From NCBI GenBank assembly GCA_009840005.1, contig VXOR01000103.1, forward strand, positions 2,727 to 66,726: a stretch of DNA of 64,000 bases, written 5' to 3'. This document shows positions 1 through 7,671 of the stretch, in pieces (position 1 is the first letter of the stretch; each line of letters begins with the position of its first letter). The notes under the pieces are model-generated. The model was not told where the DNA came from. It made no database searches and saw only the letters and a program-made list of their open reading frames with translations. Both the position numbers and the translations under genes were made by a program. Source of the DNA: Gemmatimonadota bacterium. Lineage in GTDB: Bacteria; Latescibacterota; UBA2968; UBA8231.

Positions 1-110
1 CCAGGTACTGAGCTCAGTGGCCAGGTACTGAGCTCAGTGGCCAGGTACTGAGCTCAGTGGCCAGGTACTGAGCTCTGTCACCGGGCACTGAGCCTGTCGA
101 AGTGCCGCGT
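1..110. repeat. Tandem 20-bp palindromic repeat plus REP-like hairpin
   Basis: Positions 1-60 hold three exact copies of the 20-bp unit CCAGGTACTGAGCTCAGTGG and a fourth, partial copy follows to about 75. Each unit carries the perfect 12-bp palindrome ACTGAGCTCAGT. A different hairpin follows at about 82-104, where GGCACT and AGTGCC pair around GAGCCTGTCGA. The array runs off the left edge, so its full copy number is unknown. It lies just upstream of the ABC exporter operon. Spacers are absent, so this is not CRISPR. Confidence 0.9.
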
Positions 111-127
111 AACGTCAGTTGCTATTC

Positions 128-1108
128 ATGCCCCAAATCGTCGTTGAAAACCTAGTCAAAACTTACCGCATTGCCGAGCGCCGCCCCGGCCTTTGGGGTG
201 CCTTCCGGGGCATTGTGCAGCGCTCGCACCGCACAATTCGGGCGTTGGACGGCATCTCTTTCTCGCTAGAAGTCGGCGAATTAGTCGGCTATATCGGCCC
301 CAACGGTGCCGGCAAGTCCACCACAGTCAAAATCCTCTCCGGCATCGTCGTCCCCGATTCGGGCCGCTGCGAGGTCCAAGGTCGCATCCCCTGGCAGGAC
401 CGCATTGGCCACGTCAGCCGCATTGGCGTGGTCTTTGGCCAGCGCACCCAATTGTGGTGGGACCTGCCAGCCATTGAATCCTTCGATCTGCTGCGCGACA
501 TCTATAAAGTGCCCACCAACGACTACCGCCGCCGGCGCGACGCGCTCATCGCCATGCTGGAACTCGACTCCTTCCTCGACGTGCCCGTGCGCCAGCTCAG
601 CTTGGGCCAGCGCATGCGCTGCGATCTCGTGGCGGCTCTGCTCCACGGCCCCAGCCTGCTCTTTTTGGACGAGCCGACCATTGGCCTCGACGCGGTTTCC
701 AAACTGGCGATGCGCGACTTCATCAAAGAACTCAACCGCCGAGATAACACCACCGTCATCCTGACGACTCACGACATGGACGATATCGAAGCCCTGTGCG
801 ACCGGGTCATGGTCATCGGCGACGGCACCATCCTCTCCGACGGCAGCCTCGCCGATCTACGCGCTCGCGTCTCGTCCGAGCGCCGCCTCATCGTCGATCT
901 GGTTGATGCCACGGCGACCATTGAAGACGAAGCCGCTCGCGTCGTGCAGCGCGATGGGCCCCGAGTGCATCTCAGCTTTGCGCCCGAACGCATTTCGGCC
1001 CCAGCCCTCATCAGCCGCATCACTGCCCGCCACGAGGTGCGCGACCTCTTTGTGGAAAACCCGCCCATCGAGGAAGTCATCGCCCAACTCTACCGGAACC
1101 GTCCTTGA
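128..1108 (+). CDS. ABC-2 type exporter, ATP-binding subunit
   Basis: ATPase of an ABC-2 type exporter, acting at the inner face of the cytoplasmic membrane with the two permeases that follow. Visible motifs are Walker A (GPNGAGKST), an LSLGQ signature, Walker B with D-loop (LLFLDEPTIGLD) and the H-switch TTHD. At about 326 residues it fits the family with a C-terminal extension after the ATPase core. The ATG at 128 is preferred because its MPQIVVENL opening is typical; an in-frame TTG lies at 119. Its TGA overlaps the ATG of the next gene, so the three genes form one operon. This arrangement (ATPase plus two six-helix permeases) matches the family often annotated as viologen or daunorubicin exporters. 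The substrate is unknown. Confidence 0.92.
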   Translation: MPQIVVENLVKTYRIAERRPGLWGAFRGIVQRSHRTIRALDGISFSLEVGELVGYIGPNGAGKSTTVKILSGIVVPDSGRCEVQGRIPWQDRIGHVSRIGVVFGQRTQLWWDLPAIESFDLLRDIYKVPTNDYRRRRDALIAMLELDSFLDVPVRQLSLGQRMRCDLVAALLHGPSLLFLDEPTIGLDAVSKLAMRDFIKELNRRDNTTVILTTHDMDDIEALCDRVMVIGDGTILSDGSLADLRARVSSERRLIVDLVDATATIEDEAARVVQRDGPRVHLSFAPERISAPALISRITARHEVRDLFVENPPIEEVIAQLYRNRP

Positions 1109-1899
1109 TGCGGCCCTACCTGTCCGTCCTCAGCGCCCGCATCCGCATGTTGCTGCAGTACCGGGCCGCGGCCCTAGCCGGCATGAGCACGCAGCTATTT
1201 TGGGGCCTCATTCGGGTGATGATCTTCGAAGCGTTCTACCGCACTTCTACCCAAGCGCAGCCCATGACCTACGCCGAAGTGGTCAATTACGTCTGGCTGG
1301 GCCAGGCCCTGTTCGCCCTCTTGCCTTGGCAACCCGACAACGATGTGCGCACCATGGTGCGTACAGGCACGGTGGCCTACGAGTTGGTGCGTCCCGTTGA
1401 TCTATACACTTTTTGGTACAGCCGCTCCCTCGCCAACCGCATTGCCCCCGCCCTGCTGCGCTCCGTGCCGCTGTTCTGCTTGGCCTTCCTCTTCTTCGGT
1501 CTGCAAGCTCCCGCGTCCCTAGGTGCTGCGGCAGCTTGGGCCTTGGCCACAGTGTGTGCTATCTTGCTGGGCGGAGCTTTGTCCAACTTGGTCAACATCT
1601 CCTTGATTTGGACCATCGCCGGAGAGGGGGCCATGCAAATGCTGTCGCTATGCATCTTCGTCTTTTCGGGCATGGTGATCCCCTTGCCGCTGTTTCCCGA
1701 CGCGTTCCAACCCATACTCGACTTCCTGCCTTTCCGCGGCTTGGCCGACACCCCGTTCCGCCTCTACATGGGACACATTCCCACGTCTCAAGTTTGGTCG
1801 GTAGTGGGTCATCAACTCGCGTGGACGCTGATACTGGTGAGCCTGGGCCGCTTCCTCCTCTACCGAGGCACCCGCCGCCTAGTCGTCCAAGGAGGCTGA
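1108..1899 (+). CDS. ABC-2 family permease (first of two)
   Basis: Integral membrane subunit of the exporter, about 263 residues with roughly six hydrophobic segments (for example ALRSVPLFCLAFLFFGL and the LCIFVFSGMVIPLPLF stretch). The FSGMVIPLPLFP motif near residue 190 is typical of the ABC-2 permeases that come in pairs with a dedicated ATPase. It starts at the ATG within TGATG, one base overlapping the ATPase stop, which implies translational coupling. A 16-codon piece of its sequence (codons at 1768-1815) recurs as a diverged fragment at 5858-5905, suggesting another copy once lay nearby. Confidence 0.88.
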   Translation: MRPYLSVLSARIRMLLQYRAAALAGMSTQLFWGLIRVMIFEAFYRTSTQAQPMTYAEVVNYVWLGQALFALLPWQPDNDVRTMVRTGTVAYELVRPVDLYTFWYSRSLANRIAPALLRSVPLFCLAFLFFGLQAPASLGAAAAWALATVCAILLGGALSNLVNISLIWTIAGEGAMQMLSLCIFVFSGMVIPLPLFPDAFQPILDFLPFRGLADTPFRLYMGHIPTSQVWSVVGHQLAWTLILVSLGRFLLYRGTRRLVVQGG

Positions 1900-1903
1900 A
1901 ACC

Positions 1904-2707
1904 GTGCTCGATGGACTGCGCCTGTACGGCCGCTATATCGGCATTTCCTTCCGCAGCCAAATGCAGTACCGGGCCTCTTTCATCATGCTGTCCGTGGGCC
2001 ACGGCGTGATGACCGGCTTGGAATTCTTGGGCATCTGGGCGCTCTTCGACCGCTTCACCGCTCTCGACACTTGGAGTCTGCCCGAAGTGGCCTTCTTTTA
2101 CGGTCTGATCAATATCGCCTTTGCCTTGTGTGACGCCTTCTCGCGCGGATTTGACTTGTTCGCCTCCACGGTCAAAAGCGGCGACTTCGACCGCTTGCTG
2201 CTGCGCCCCCGCAGCACGGCTTTGCAATTGGCCGGACAAGAACTCACCCTCAAGCGCATCGGCCGCATCACCCAAGGCTTGGTCGTCCTGCTCTGGGCCT
2301 CACATGCCCTAGAACTAGCTTGGACGCCGGACAAGCTGCTCCTCGTCTTGCTGACCATCCTCGGCGGCGCTTGCCTGTTTTACGGCCTCATAGTTCTACA
2401 GGCGACGCTGGCTTTTTGGACTACCGAGAGCTTGGAAATCGTCAACACCGTAACCTACGGCGGCGTGGAGACAGCCCAGTATCCGCTAGCAATTTACCGC
2501 GAGTGGTTCCGCCGTTTTTTCACCTACGTCATCCCCCTCGCCTGCGTCAGCTACTATCCGGCGCTGGGAATTTTGGAGCGCCCCGATCCCTTGGGTTCAG
2601 GCCCGTTATTCCAATGGCTGGCCCCGGTCGTGGGCCTGCTCTTTTTCGCGGTCTGTCTGCGCGTCTGGCAAGTGGGTGTGCGGCACTACCGCTCTACCGG
2701 AAGCTGA
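1904..2707 (+). CDS. ABC-2 family permease (second of two)
   Basis: Second membrane subunit of the exporter, 267 residues with about six hydrophobic segments. It begins with GTG at 1904, supported by a strong ribosome binding site (AAGGAGG) that overlaps the end of the previous gene. The short opening MLDGLRLYGRYIGISFRSQMQYR resembles the N-terminus of the first permease (YLSVLSARIRMLLQYR), consistent with the two being distant paralogues that form a heterodimeric pore. It closes the operon; 105 bp of non-coding sequence follow. Confidence 0.86.
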   Translation: MLDGLRLYGRYIGISFRSQMQYRASFIMLSVGHGVMTGLEFLGIWALFDRFTALDTWSLPEVAFFYGLINIAFALCDAFSRGFDLFASTVKSGDFDRLLLRPRSTALQLAGQELTLKRIGRITQGLVVLLWASHALELAWTPDKLLLVLLTILGGACLFYGLIVLQATLAFWTTESLEIVNTVTYGGVETAQYPLAIYREWFRRFFTYVIPLACVSYYPALGILERPDPLGSGPLFQWLAPVVGLLFFAVCLRVWQVGVRHYRSTGS

Positions 2708-2812
2708 CTTGACGGTCGGGTTGGCTGCGGCACCTCATTTACCTTGATGCGGTCCGGCAGATATTTACCTTTCTTCCCCAGCGTGCCACGCCGTCAATAG
2801 GAGAAAAGACAA

Positions 2813-4042
2813 ATGAAAGTCCGACCTGACCTCGTCCCAGAAACCGAGCGGGACAACCTCGAAGTCATTCAGCTTACGGATGAACCGATCCCCTCATCGC
2901 ACGTCTATATGGAGGCGCAGATCTTCACGCCCGATTCCCAGCGGCTGATCCTCCACCGCTCAGCGCACCCGCACGGCTCAGATCCCAAGGACCCCGAGCA
3001 CCAGTTTCTGATTTGCAACCTAGCAGACAATTGCAGCCTGACGCCGATCACCACCGAGCTTGGAACGACGGGGCCGTCTATCTCACCAGACGGCAACTAC
3101 CTGTACTACTTCGTCAATGAAACAGAGCACGGAAGAGGCGGACGACTGACGCTAAAGCGGGTCGGGCTAGACGGGTCTGAACGCGAGATCATCTACATCC
3201 TAGATCACGCGATTCCGGAGACCGATTTCAGGCTGAGCCGACCGTATCCGCTTTCGACGATTTCATCCGATGGCCGACGCATCTCCATCTCGGGATACCT
3301 CGGGGACGGCAACAGCGCAGGGGAGCCTTGGGGTCTGCTCGTCTTCGAGATCGAAGAGCCCTCCGTGCGGCTGGTCCTTCACGGTCCCACCTGGTGCAAC
3401 CTGCACCCGCAGTACACGCGTCAAACAGACCCCGAGGCTTCCCACGACATCATGATCCAGGAAAATCACGGGAATATCATTACAGCCGATGGCAGGGTAG
3501 AAAAGCTCACCAGCGGACTGGGCGCGGACATCCACCTAATTCGGGACGATGGCACGGATCTGCGCGACTTCCCCTGGGGCAGGGATGGCAACGAGTTCTG
3601 TCAGGGGCATCAGTGCTGGCAGGGGAAAAGCGACATTGCCATCACCAGCACCTCGGCGCGCGAACCGGACGAAAGACAGCTCATCTCGGGCAGGGCAGCA
3701 GCGCACGTCGGCGATGAAGGCATCAACACGCCGGGCGGCTGGCGCAACGACCTGTCCCGCTCCTTTGCCGGGCCCGATTTCTGGCATTTCGCAACGGACA
3801 TAGACGGGACCCGTTTGATCACAGATGCAGGACCGAAAGACGGGGGCGGCGCGGTCTGGCTGTTCGACCTTCCCGAGGAAGAGGCAGGCGCACTCGCGAA
3901 TGCGCGGAAGATCGCAGACCCCGGATCGTCTTGGCAGAAGGACACCCACATCCATCCTTTCCTCTCGCCGGACGGACGATGGGGCTTCTTCAATTCCGAT
4001 GAAAGTGGCGTGTTGCAAGCCTATATGGTGCGCGGCTGGTAA
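2813..4042 (+). CDS. TolB/WD40-like beta-propeller protein, oligogalacturonide-lyase-like
   Basis: A 409-residue protein built of propeller blades, each with the SPDG-type turn (FTPDSQRL, ISPDGNYLYYF, ISSDGRRISI, LSPDGRWGFF). No signal peptide is visible. The overall length, the many histidines and the blade pattern recall cytoplasmic oligogalacturonate lyases (PL22) and related TolB-like proteins, but the catalytic residues of that family could not be verified by eye. A ribosome binding site (AGGAGAAAAGACAA) supports the ATG. It is transcribed alone. A relic of another propeller-type gene lies directly downstream. Confidence 0.7.
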   Translation: MKVRPDLVPETERDNLEVIQLTDEPIPSSHVYMEAQIFTPDSQRLILHRSAHPHGSDPKDPEHQFLICNLADNCSLTPITTELGTTGPSISPDGNYLYYFVNETEHGRGGRLTLKRVGLDGSEREIIYILDHAIPETDFRLSRPYPLSTISSDGRRISISGYLGDGNSAGEPWGLLVFEIEEPSVRLVLHGPTWCNLHPQYTRQTDPEASHDIMIQENHGNIITADGRVEKLTSGLGADIHLIRDDGTDLRDFPWGRDGNEFCQGHQCWQGKSDIAITSTSAREPDERQLISGRAAAHVGDEGINTPGGWRNDLSRSFAGPDFWHFATDIDGTRLITDAGPKDGGGAVWLFDLPEEEAGALANARKIADPGSSWQKDTHIHPFLSPDGRWGFFNSDESGVLQAYMVRGW

Positions 4043-4130
4043 GTGGGCGCACCCAGTGGTATTGGGTGACCGACTGCTGATCAAAGACGCCACTGACCTG
4101 TCCCTGTGGACTTTGCCGACGGGACCGTAA
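4041..4130 (+). pseudogene. C-terminal relic of a PQQ-type beta-propeller protein
   Basis: In the frame ending at the TAA of 4128-4130, the last 30 codons read KWAHPVVLGDRLLIKDATDL followed by a short tail. This looks like the final blade of PQQ-binding-like propeller proteins, which commonly close with W-A-H-P-V, G-x-L-Y-I-R-D and a Y-D-L or W-T-L end. The reading frame differs from the neighbouring intact gene, starts inside that gene's 3' end and has no start codon, so it reads as a fused leftover from a lost gene. Confidence 0.5.
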
Positions 4131-4140
4131 ACAATCCGCC

Positions 4141-4169
4141 TTGCCCTTCGGTCTCTCATGGGATATACT
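4141..4169 (+). promoter_or_regulatory. Sigma-70-like promoter of mazEF
   Basis: TTGCCC at 4141-4146 and TATACT at 4164-4169 are separated by 17 bp. The expected transcript start, near 4176, precedes the AGGAGG at 4191-4196 and the proposed TTG start at 4206, but lies downstream of the alternative ATG at 4158, which would then not be translated. Confidence 0.6.
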
Positions 4170-4205
4170 TTGGATATACATCACCTTATGAGGAGGTTAG
4201 CCAAG

Positions 4206-4451
4206 TTGACTACAATACAGAAATGGGGAAACAGCCAAGGGCTTCGGTTGGCCAAGACTATCCTCCAAGAAGCGCAGCTAAACGTGGGCGACGAAGTGGA
4301 TATTTCCGTCAAAAATGGACGAATTATAATTGAGCCTACGACTAAAGTTCGCGGGAGATATGATTTGCAGGAGTTGCTGTCAAAGATGCCCAAAGAGTAC
4401 CGAATTGAAGAACTGGATTGGGACGGACCTGTTGGGAAAGAAGTTTGGTAA
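4206..4451 (+). CDS. mazE: MazE-type antitoxin (AbrB/SpoVT fold)
   Basis: Antitoxin of a type II toxin-antitoxin pair; it would bind DNA through its N-terminal swapped-hairpin fold and neutralise MazF with its acidic C-terminus. The opening TIQKWGNSQGLRL is the classic MazE signature, followed by VGDEVDISVKNGRIIIEP. A TTG start at 4206 is chosen because AGGAGG lies 9 bp upstream, a plausible promoter begins transcription near 4176, and MazE proteins usually start right before TIQKWGNS. The in-frame ATG at 4158 would add 16 residues not typical of the family. Its TAA directly abuts the toxin ATG. Confidence 0.9.
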   Translation: MTTIQKWGNSQGLRLAKTILQEAQLNVGDEVDISVKNGRIIIEPTTKVRGRYDLQELLSKMPKEYRIEELDWDGPVGKEVW

Positions 4452-4799
4452 ATGCCCCGTTATATTCCGCAGAAAGGGGATTTCGTGATTTTGACTTTTG
4501 ATCCACAGGCGGGACACGAGCAAAAAGGGCGTCGTCCCGCATTGGTAGTCAGCAACACACTGTTCAACAGGCACACCGGACTTGCTATGGTGTGCCCGAT
4601 AACCAAGACGAAAAGGAATATCCCCTTTCACGTGGAAGTTCCAAGCGAATCATCCCTTGAGGGGTATATCATGGTCGAACAGATCAAGTCCGCCGATTAC
4701 ACAAGCCACAACGTGAAGTTCGTTGGGGAAGCTCCTACAACAGTTCTCGATGAAGTTTTAAGCCTCCTAGACGCCTGCCTATACAATCCGATCCAATAA
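4452..4799 (+). CDS. mazF: MazF/PemK-type endoribonuclease toxin
   Basis: Toxin of the pair, a sequence-specific mRNA interferase, 115 residues as usual. The family landmarks are visible: the PQKGDFVILTFDPQAGHEQ opening, the conserved RRPALVVS strand with its catalytic arginine, VCPITKTKRNIPFHV, and a GYIMVEQIKSADY segment. It begins at the base after the mazE stop (TAAATG), so expression is coupled. The pair stands alone between a propeller gene and an LDH2-type dehydrogenase and is less GC-rich than those neighbours, which fits a mobile module. Confidence 0.93.
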   Translation: MPRYIPQKGDFVILTFDPQAGHEQKGRRPALVVSNTLFNRHTGLAMVCPITKTKRNIPFHVEVPSESSLEGYIMVEQIKSADYTSHNVKFVGEAPTTVLDEVLSLLDACLYNPIQ

Positions 4800-4803
4800 G
4801 GCG

Positions 4804-5856
4804 ATGATCATGAGCCAGCCCAAGCGCATCGCCCACGCCGATCTGGAACAATTTTTCCTCGATGCTCTCACAACCGCAGGCGTACCGCCGCACGTAGCCG
4901 CAGTCGAAGCCCAAATCGGCGCGGAAGTGGACCTGCACGGCGGCCACACCCACGGCGTCGCTCTGCTGCCCTCGGTGATCGATTACATCCGCCAAGGCGT
5001 TTTGGCACCCGATCCCAACTTTGCAACCATCGTCGAGTACCCAGCTTCCCGGCTGATTGATGCCGGCGGCGGCATTGGCCGCTTCTCTTCGGCGCAGGGC
5101 ATGGATTGGGCACTCGAACGAGCACAGCAATACGGCGTGGGGTCCTGCGTCGTCCGTAGCGTTGGGCACTGGGGGCGCGGGCATAGCTACGCCTTGCGAG
5201 CCGCTCGCGCTGGGCTAGTCGGCCTAGCCTTCACCAACGCGTTCGCCAACTTTCCCGCCTGGGGCACGCGCGTCCCTTCCCTAGGCAACAATCCCCTCGC
5301 CATTGGCATTCCCACGGCCGACGGCGAGCCTGTCGTCCTCGACTTGGCCATGACTCAATCCTCCATAAGCCGCGTGCGGCAGGCCGAGGCCGCCGGACGC
5401 AGCGTCCCCGAAGGTTGGGGCTTGGACGAATGCGGCAGGCCCACTACGGACCCAAGTGTTCTGCTGCAATCGTGGCGCTTTTTGCCCATGGGTCAGCACA
5501 AAGGCTCGGGACTTGCTTTTATGGTCGATTTGCTCACGGCTGGACTGGCCGGCGGCCTCCTCGCTTTTGAGCAGGGCACCGAGGGCCGGCCAACGGATTC
5601 GGCCGGCGGCTCGACCAAGTGCTTTATCGCCCTCAAACCCTTTGGCGACTGGCTGCACGACCGCAGCGCCGATCTGAAGGCCCATATAAAATCGGTCGAA
5701 GCAGCACCCGAGCAGGGCCCAGTGCAGTGGCCGGGCGAAGGCAGTTACCAGCGGCGCTCCGATTACGTAAAAAATGGCATTGCCCTCGAAGCCACCTTGG
5801 CCGACCAAGTAGAAGAACTGGCCCGCGATTTAGAGGTGCCAATCCGCTGGGCTTGA
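4804..5856 (+). CDS. LDH2-type malate/L-lactate (sulfolactate) dehydrogenase
   Basis: NAD(P)-dependent oxidoreductase of the LDH2/MDH2 family, which is unrelated to classical Rossmann lactate dehydrogenases, 350 residues. Typical signatures are DLHGGHTHGV near residue 47, the VVRSVGHWGRGHSYA motif with its catalytic histidine near residue 120, GNNPLAIGIP, DLAMTQSS and the GQHKGSGLAFMVDLL segment. Family substrates include malate, L-lactate, sulfolactate, ureidoglycolate and 2,3-diketogulonate, and the sequence alone does not choose among them. Two ATG codons lie at 4804 and 4810; the choice changes little. Confidence 0.9.
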   Translation: MIMSQPKRIAHADLEQFFLDALTTAGVPPHVAAVEAQIGAEVDLHGGHTHGVALLPSVIDYIRQGVLAPDPNFATIVEYPASRLIDAGGGIGRFSSAQGMDWALERAQQYGVGSCVVRSVGHWGRGHSYALRAARAGLVGLAFTNAFANFPAWGTRVPSLGNNPLAIGIPTADGEPVVLDLAMTQSSISRVRQAEAAGRSVPEGWGLDECGRPTTDPSVLLQSWRFLPMGQHKGSGLAFMVDLLTAGLAGGLLAFEQGTEGRPTDSAGGSTKCFIALKPFGDWLHDRSADLKAHIKSVEAAPEQGPVQWPGEGSYQRRSDYVKNGIALEATLADQVEELARDLEVPIRWA

Positions 5857-5857
5857 T

Positions 5858-5905
5858 ATAGGATATATTCCCGCGTCCCAAGTCTGGTCGGTAGTGAAGC
5901 ATCAA
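5858..5905 (+). pseudogene. Fragment of an ABC-2 permease gene
   Basis: Sixteen codons directly after the dehydrogenase stop read IGYIPASQVWSVVKHQ. The first ABC-2 permease of this window has MGHIPTSQVWSVVGHQ at 1768-1815. I count 39 of 48 identical bases in the same frame. The fragment has no start of its own and merges into the leader of the glutaredoxin gene. It is best read as a scar left by recombination or deletion of a paralogous permease gene. Confidence 0.7.
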
Positions 5906-5920
5906 CGTCGGAGAAATAAA

Positions 5921-6241
5921 ATGCCGAAAGTCGAAATCTATCTGAGCCCGTTCTGCGGGTACTGCTGGAAGGTGCGCCTGATGCTGTGGCGAAAGGGGAT
6001 TCGATACACCAAGATCCCCATTCGCTTCTACTTCGGCTTCAAACTGCCGACTGCCAACTTCAAGGAAATGCTGCGTCGAACCGGTGGGGACGGCACAATT
6101 CCGCAGATCTTCGTCGACGGGGAATACCTGGGAACCGAGGAGACCCTCGACGAACTCAAACGTCGCGGTGAGTTGGAGAAACTCCTTACCGCCGTTCCCA
6201 GCCCAATAACAACAGGAGAAACTCGCCATGGCTCCCGTTAA
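5921..6241 (+). CDS. Glutaredoxin-like thiol-disulfide protein
   Basis: Small cytoplasmic redox protein of about 106 residues with the thioredoxin-fold pattern of glutaredoxins: VEIYLSPFCGYCWKVRLML with a CGYC active site, then the cis-proline region GGDGTIPQIFVDGEYLG and a following helix (TLDELKRRGELEKLL). The ATG at 5921 is chosen because it precedes the usual start of the fold and follows a GGAGAAATAAA ribosome binding site; the longer in-frame ATG upstream lies inside the permease relic. Its 3' end overlaps the ThuA-like gene by 14 bases, so the two are probably cotranscribed. Confidence 0.88.
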   Translation: MPKVEIYLSPFCGYCWKVRLMLWRKGIRYTKIPIRFYFGFKLPTANFKEMLRRTGGDGTIPQIFVDGEYLGTEETLDELKRRGELEKLLTAVPSPITTGETRHGSR

Positions 6242-6863
6242 ACTACTAGTATTCGTCGGCACCGAAGGAATCTACCACGACCACGAAGGCCAGGGCCGAT
6301 TTCTGACCGACCTGCTGAACCAAGATGCCCAGATCGAGGCCGATTTCTCGCGCGACTACGAGGTTATGGCCAGCGGCCTCACCGCGTACGACGCCACCCT
6401 CTTCTTCACGGATGTCGGCCACTTCACCCAAGCGCAGGAACAGGGGCTTTTGCACTTTATCGAACGCGGCGGCGGCTTCTTCGGCCTGCACACCGCAGAC
6501 GCTTCCTTCCGCGACAACGTCGGCTACCATCAAATGCTCAACGGCTTTTTTGACGGCCACAGCCCGTACATGGATTTTACCGTCACCATCTCCGACTCCG
6601 ATCATCCCATTGCCACCGGCCTCAAAGACTTTGCCGTGACCGACGAGTTACACTACCTCAAGCACGACCCAAGCCGCTCGCATCACCTCATGCACGCCTA
6701 TGATCCCGGCCGCGACGAGACCCACGTCATGGCCTATCATCACACTTATGGTCAGGGCCGAGTGTTCTTCTTTGCCTTGGGCCACGACAACGCGGTGCTG
6801 GAAAATCCCTCCTTCCAAGAAGTGGTGCGCCGAGGTGCCCTGTGGGTGGGCAAGAGGTTGTGA
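6228..6863 (+). CDS. ThuA-like domain protein
   Basis: A 211-residue protein of the ThuA family (trehalose utilisation), which has a class I glutamine-amidotransferase-like fold. The family pattern is clear: VFVGTEGIYHDHEG at the start, YDATLFFTDVGHFTQAQEQGLLHFIERGGGFFGLHTA in the middle, then DHPIATGLKDFAVTDELHYL and a GQGRVFFFALGHDNAVLENPSF closing segment. ThuA-like proteins act in sugar metabolism, mostly with keto-sugars, but their chemistry is poorly defined. An AGGAG sits upstream of the ATG. It overlaps the glutaredoxin gene. Confidence 0.87.
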   Translation: MAPVKLLVFVGTEGIYHDHEGQGRFLTDLLNQDAQIEADFSRDYEVMASGLTAYDATLFFTDVGHFTQAQEQGLLHFIERGGGFFGLHTADASFRDNVGYHQMLNGFFDGHSPYMDFTVTISDSDHPIATGLKDFAVTDELHYLKHDPSRSHHLMHAYDPGRDETHVMAYHHTYGQGRVFFFALGHDNAVLENPSFQEVVRRGALWVGKRL

Positions 6864-6917
6864 TTGCGCCGCACAGACGCTATCCTCCGCCTGTGAGCCG
6901 AACTAGAAAGACACTCA

Positions 6918-7643
6918 ATGACTGAAATACGAGGTGTATTCTTCGACCTATACGGCACATTGCTGTGCTATGGCGATATGGAAGCCGCGGGAGAGAGTTG
7001 GTACCATGCCATCCGCCGCGAGTTGGTCGCTAGTGGCCGTGCGTTTGATGCAGAAACGTTAGTCCGGCTGTGCGAGGAATTCCTGCTCCAACCCGAGCCG
7101 CCGGTACAGGACGACGGGCTAACAGTGTACGAGCGGCGAATCCGCGAGTTAGTCGGGGAGTTGGGCTTGGCGTTGGCAGTGGGGGAATTGCGGCGGATCA
7201 GCGAGGCGAGCATAGCGGCGTGGCACGCACATACGCCGCTCGACCCAGAGGCCAAAAGCGTGCTCGGCGAACTGCAAGGCCGCTACAAGCTGGCGCTGAT
7301 CTCCAACTTCGACCATCCGCCGCACGTCCATCGGTTGCTAGACGAGCTGGCGTTGCGCCCCTTTTTCGACGCGGTGGTCGTCTCCGGCGATGTTGGCGTC
7401 AAAAAGCCCGATCCGGCGATCTTTGCCCCGGCGTTGGGGCAGACTGGGTTGGCGACGGACGAAGCGCTCTTCGTCGGCGATTCACCGGAAGACGACCTAG
7501 CGGGAGCGAGGGCGGCGGGGCTGCGGCCGGTGTTGATTCGACGATCGCTCGGCGCGGATGGCAGCCCAACAGAGCCAGAATGGACGGAGGATCGGGTGCG
7601 AGTGGTGAGGGGGTTGAGGGAAGTGATCGGATTAGTTGGTTAA
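6918..7643 (+). CDS. HAD-superfamily hydrolase
   Basis: Haloacid-dehalogenase-type phosphatase, 241 residues with a helical cap inserted after the first motif. All four motifs are visible: DLYGTLL near residue 11 (the nucleophilic Asp is followed by Tyr at +2 instead of the acid/base Asp of phosphatases), ISNFD near 131, the lysine of KKPDPAIF, and FVGDSPEDDLAGA near 190. The Asp-to-Tyr change at +2 is typical of dehalogenase-type or nucleotidase-like members, so it may not be a standard phosphatase. The substrate is unknown. Confidence 0.87.
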   Translation: MTEIRGVFFDLYGTLLCYGDMEAAGESWYHAIRRELVASGRAFDAETLVRLCEEFLLQPEPPVQDDGLTVYERRIRELVGELGLALAVGELRRISEASIAAWHAHTPLDPEAKSVLGELQGRYKLALISNFDHPPHVHRLLDELALRPFFDAVVVSGDVGVKKPDPAIFAPALGQTGLATDEALFVGDSPEDDLAGARAAGLRPVLIRRSLGADGSPTEPEWTEDRVRVVRGLREVIGLVG

Positions 7644-7671
7644 TGTTGCGCCTATCCTAAAGAAAGGAAGC

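Noticed and set aside
1..75. Short tandem repeats could be mistaken for a CRISPR array
   Set aside because: The 20-bp units are directly adjacent without spacers and no cas gene is present.
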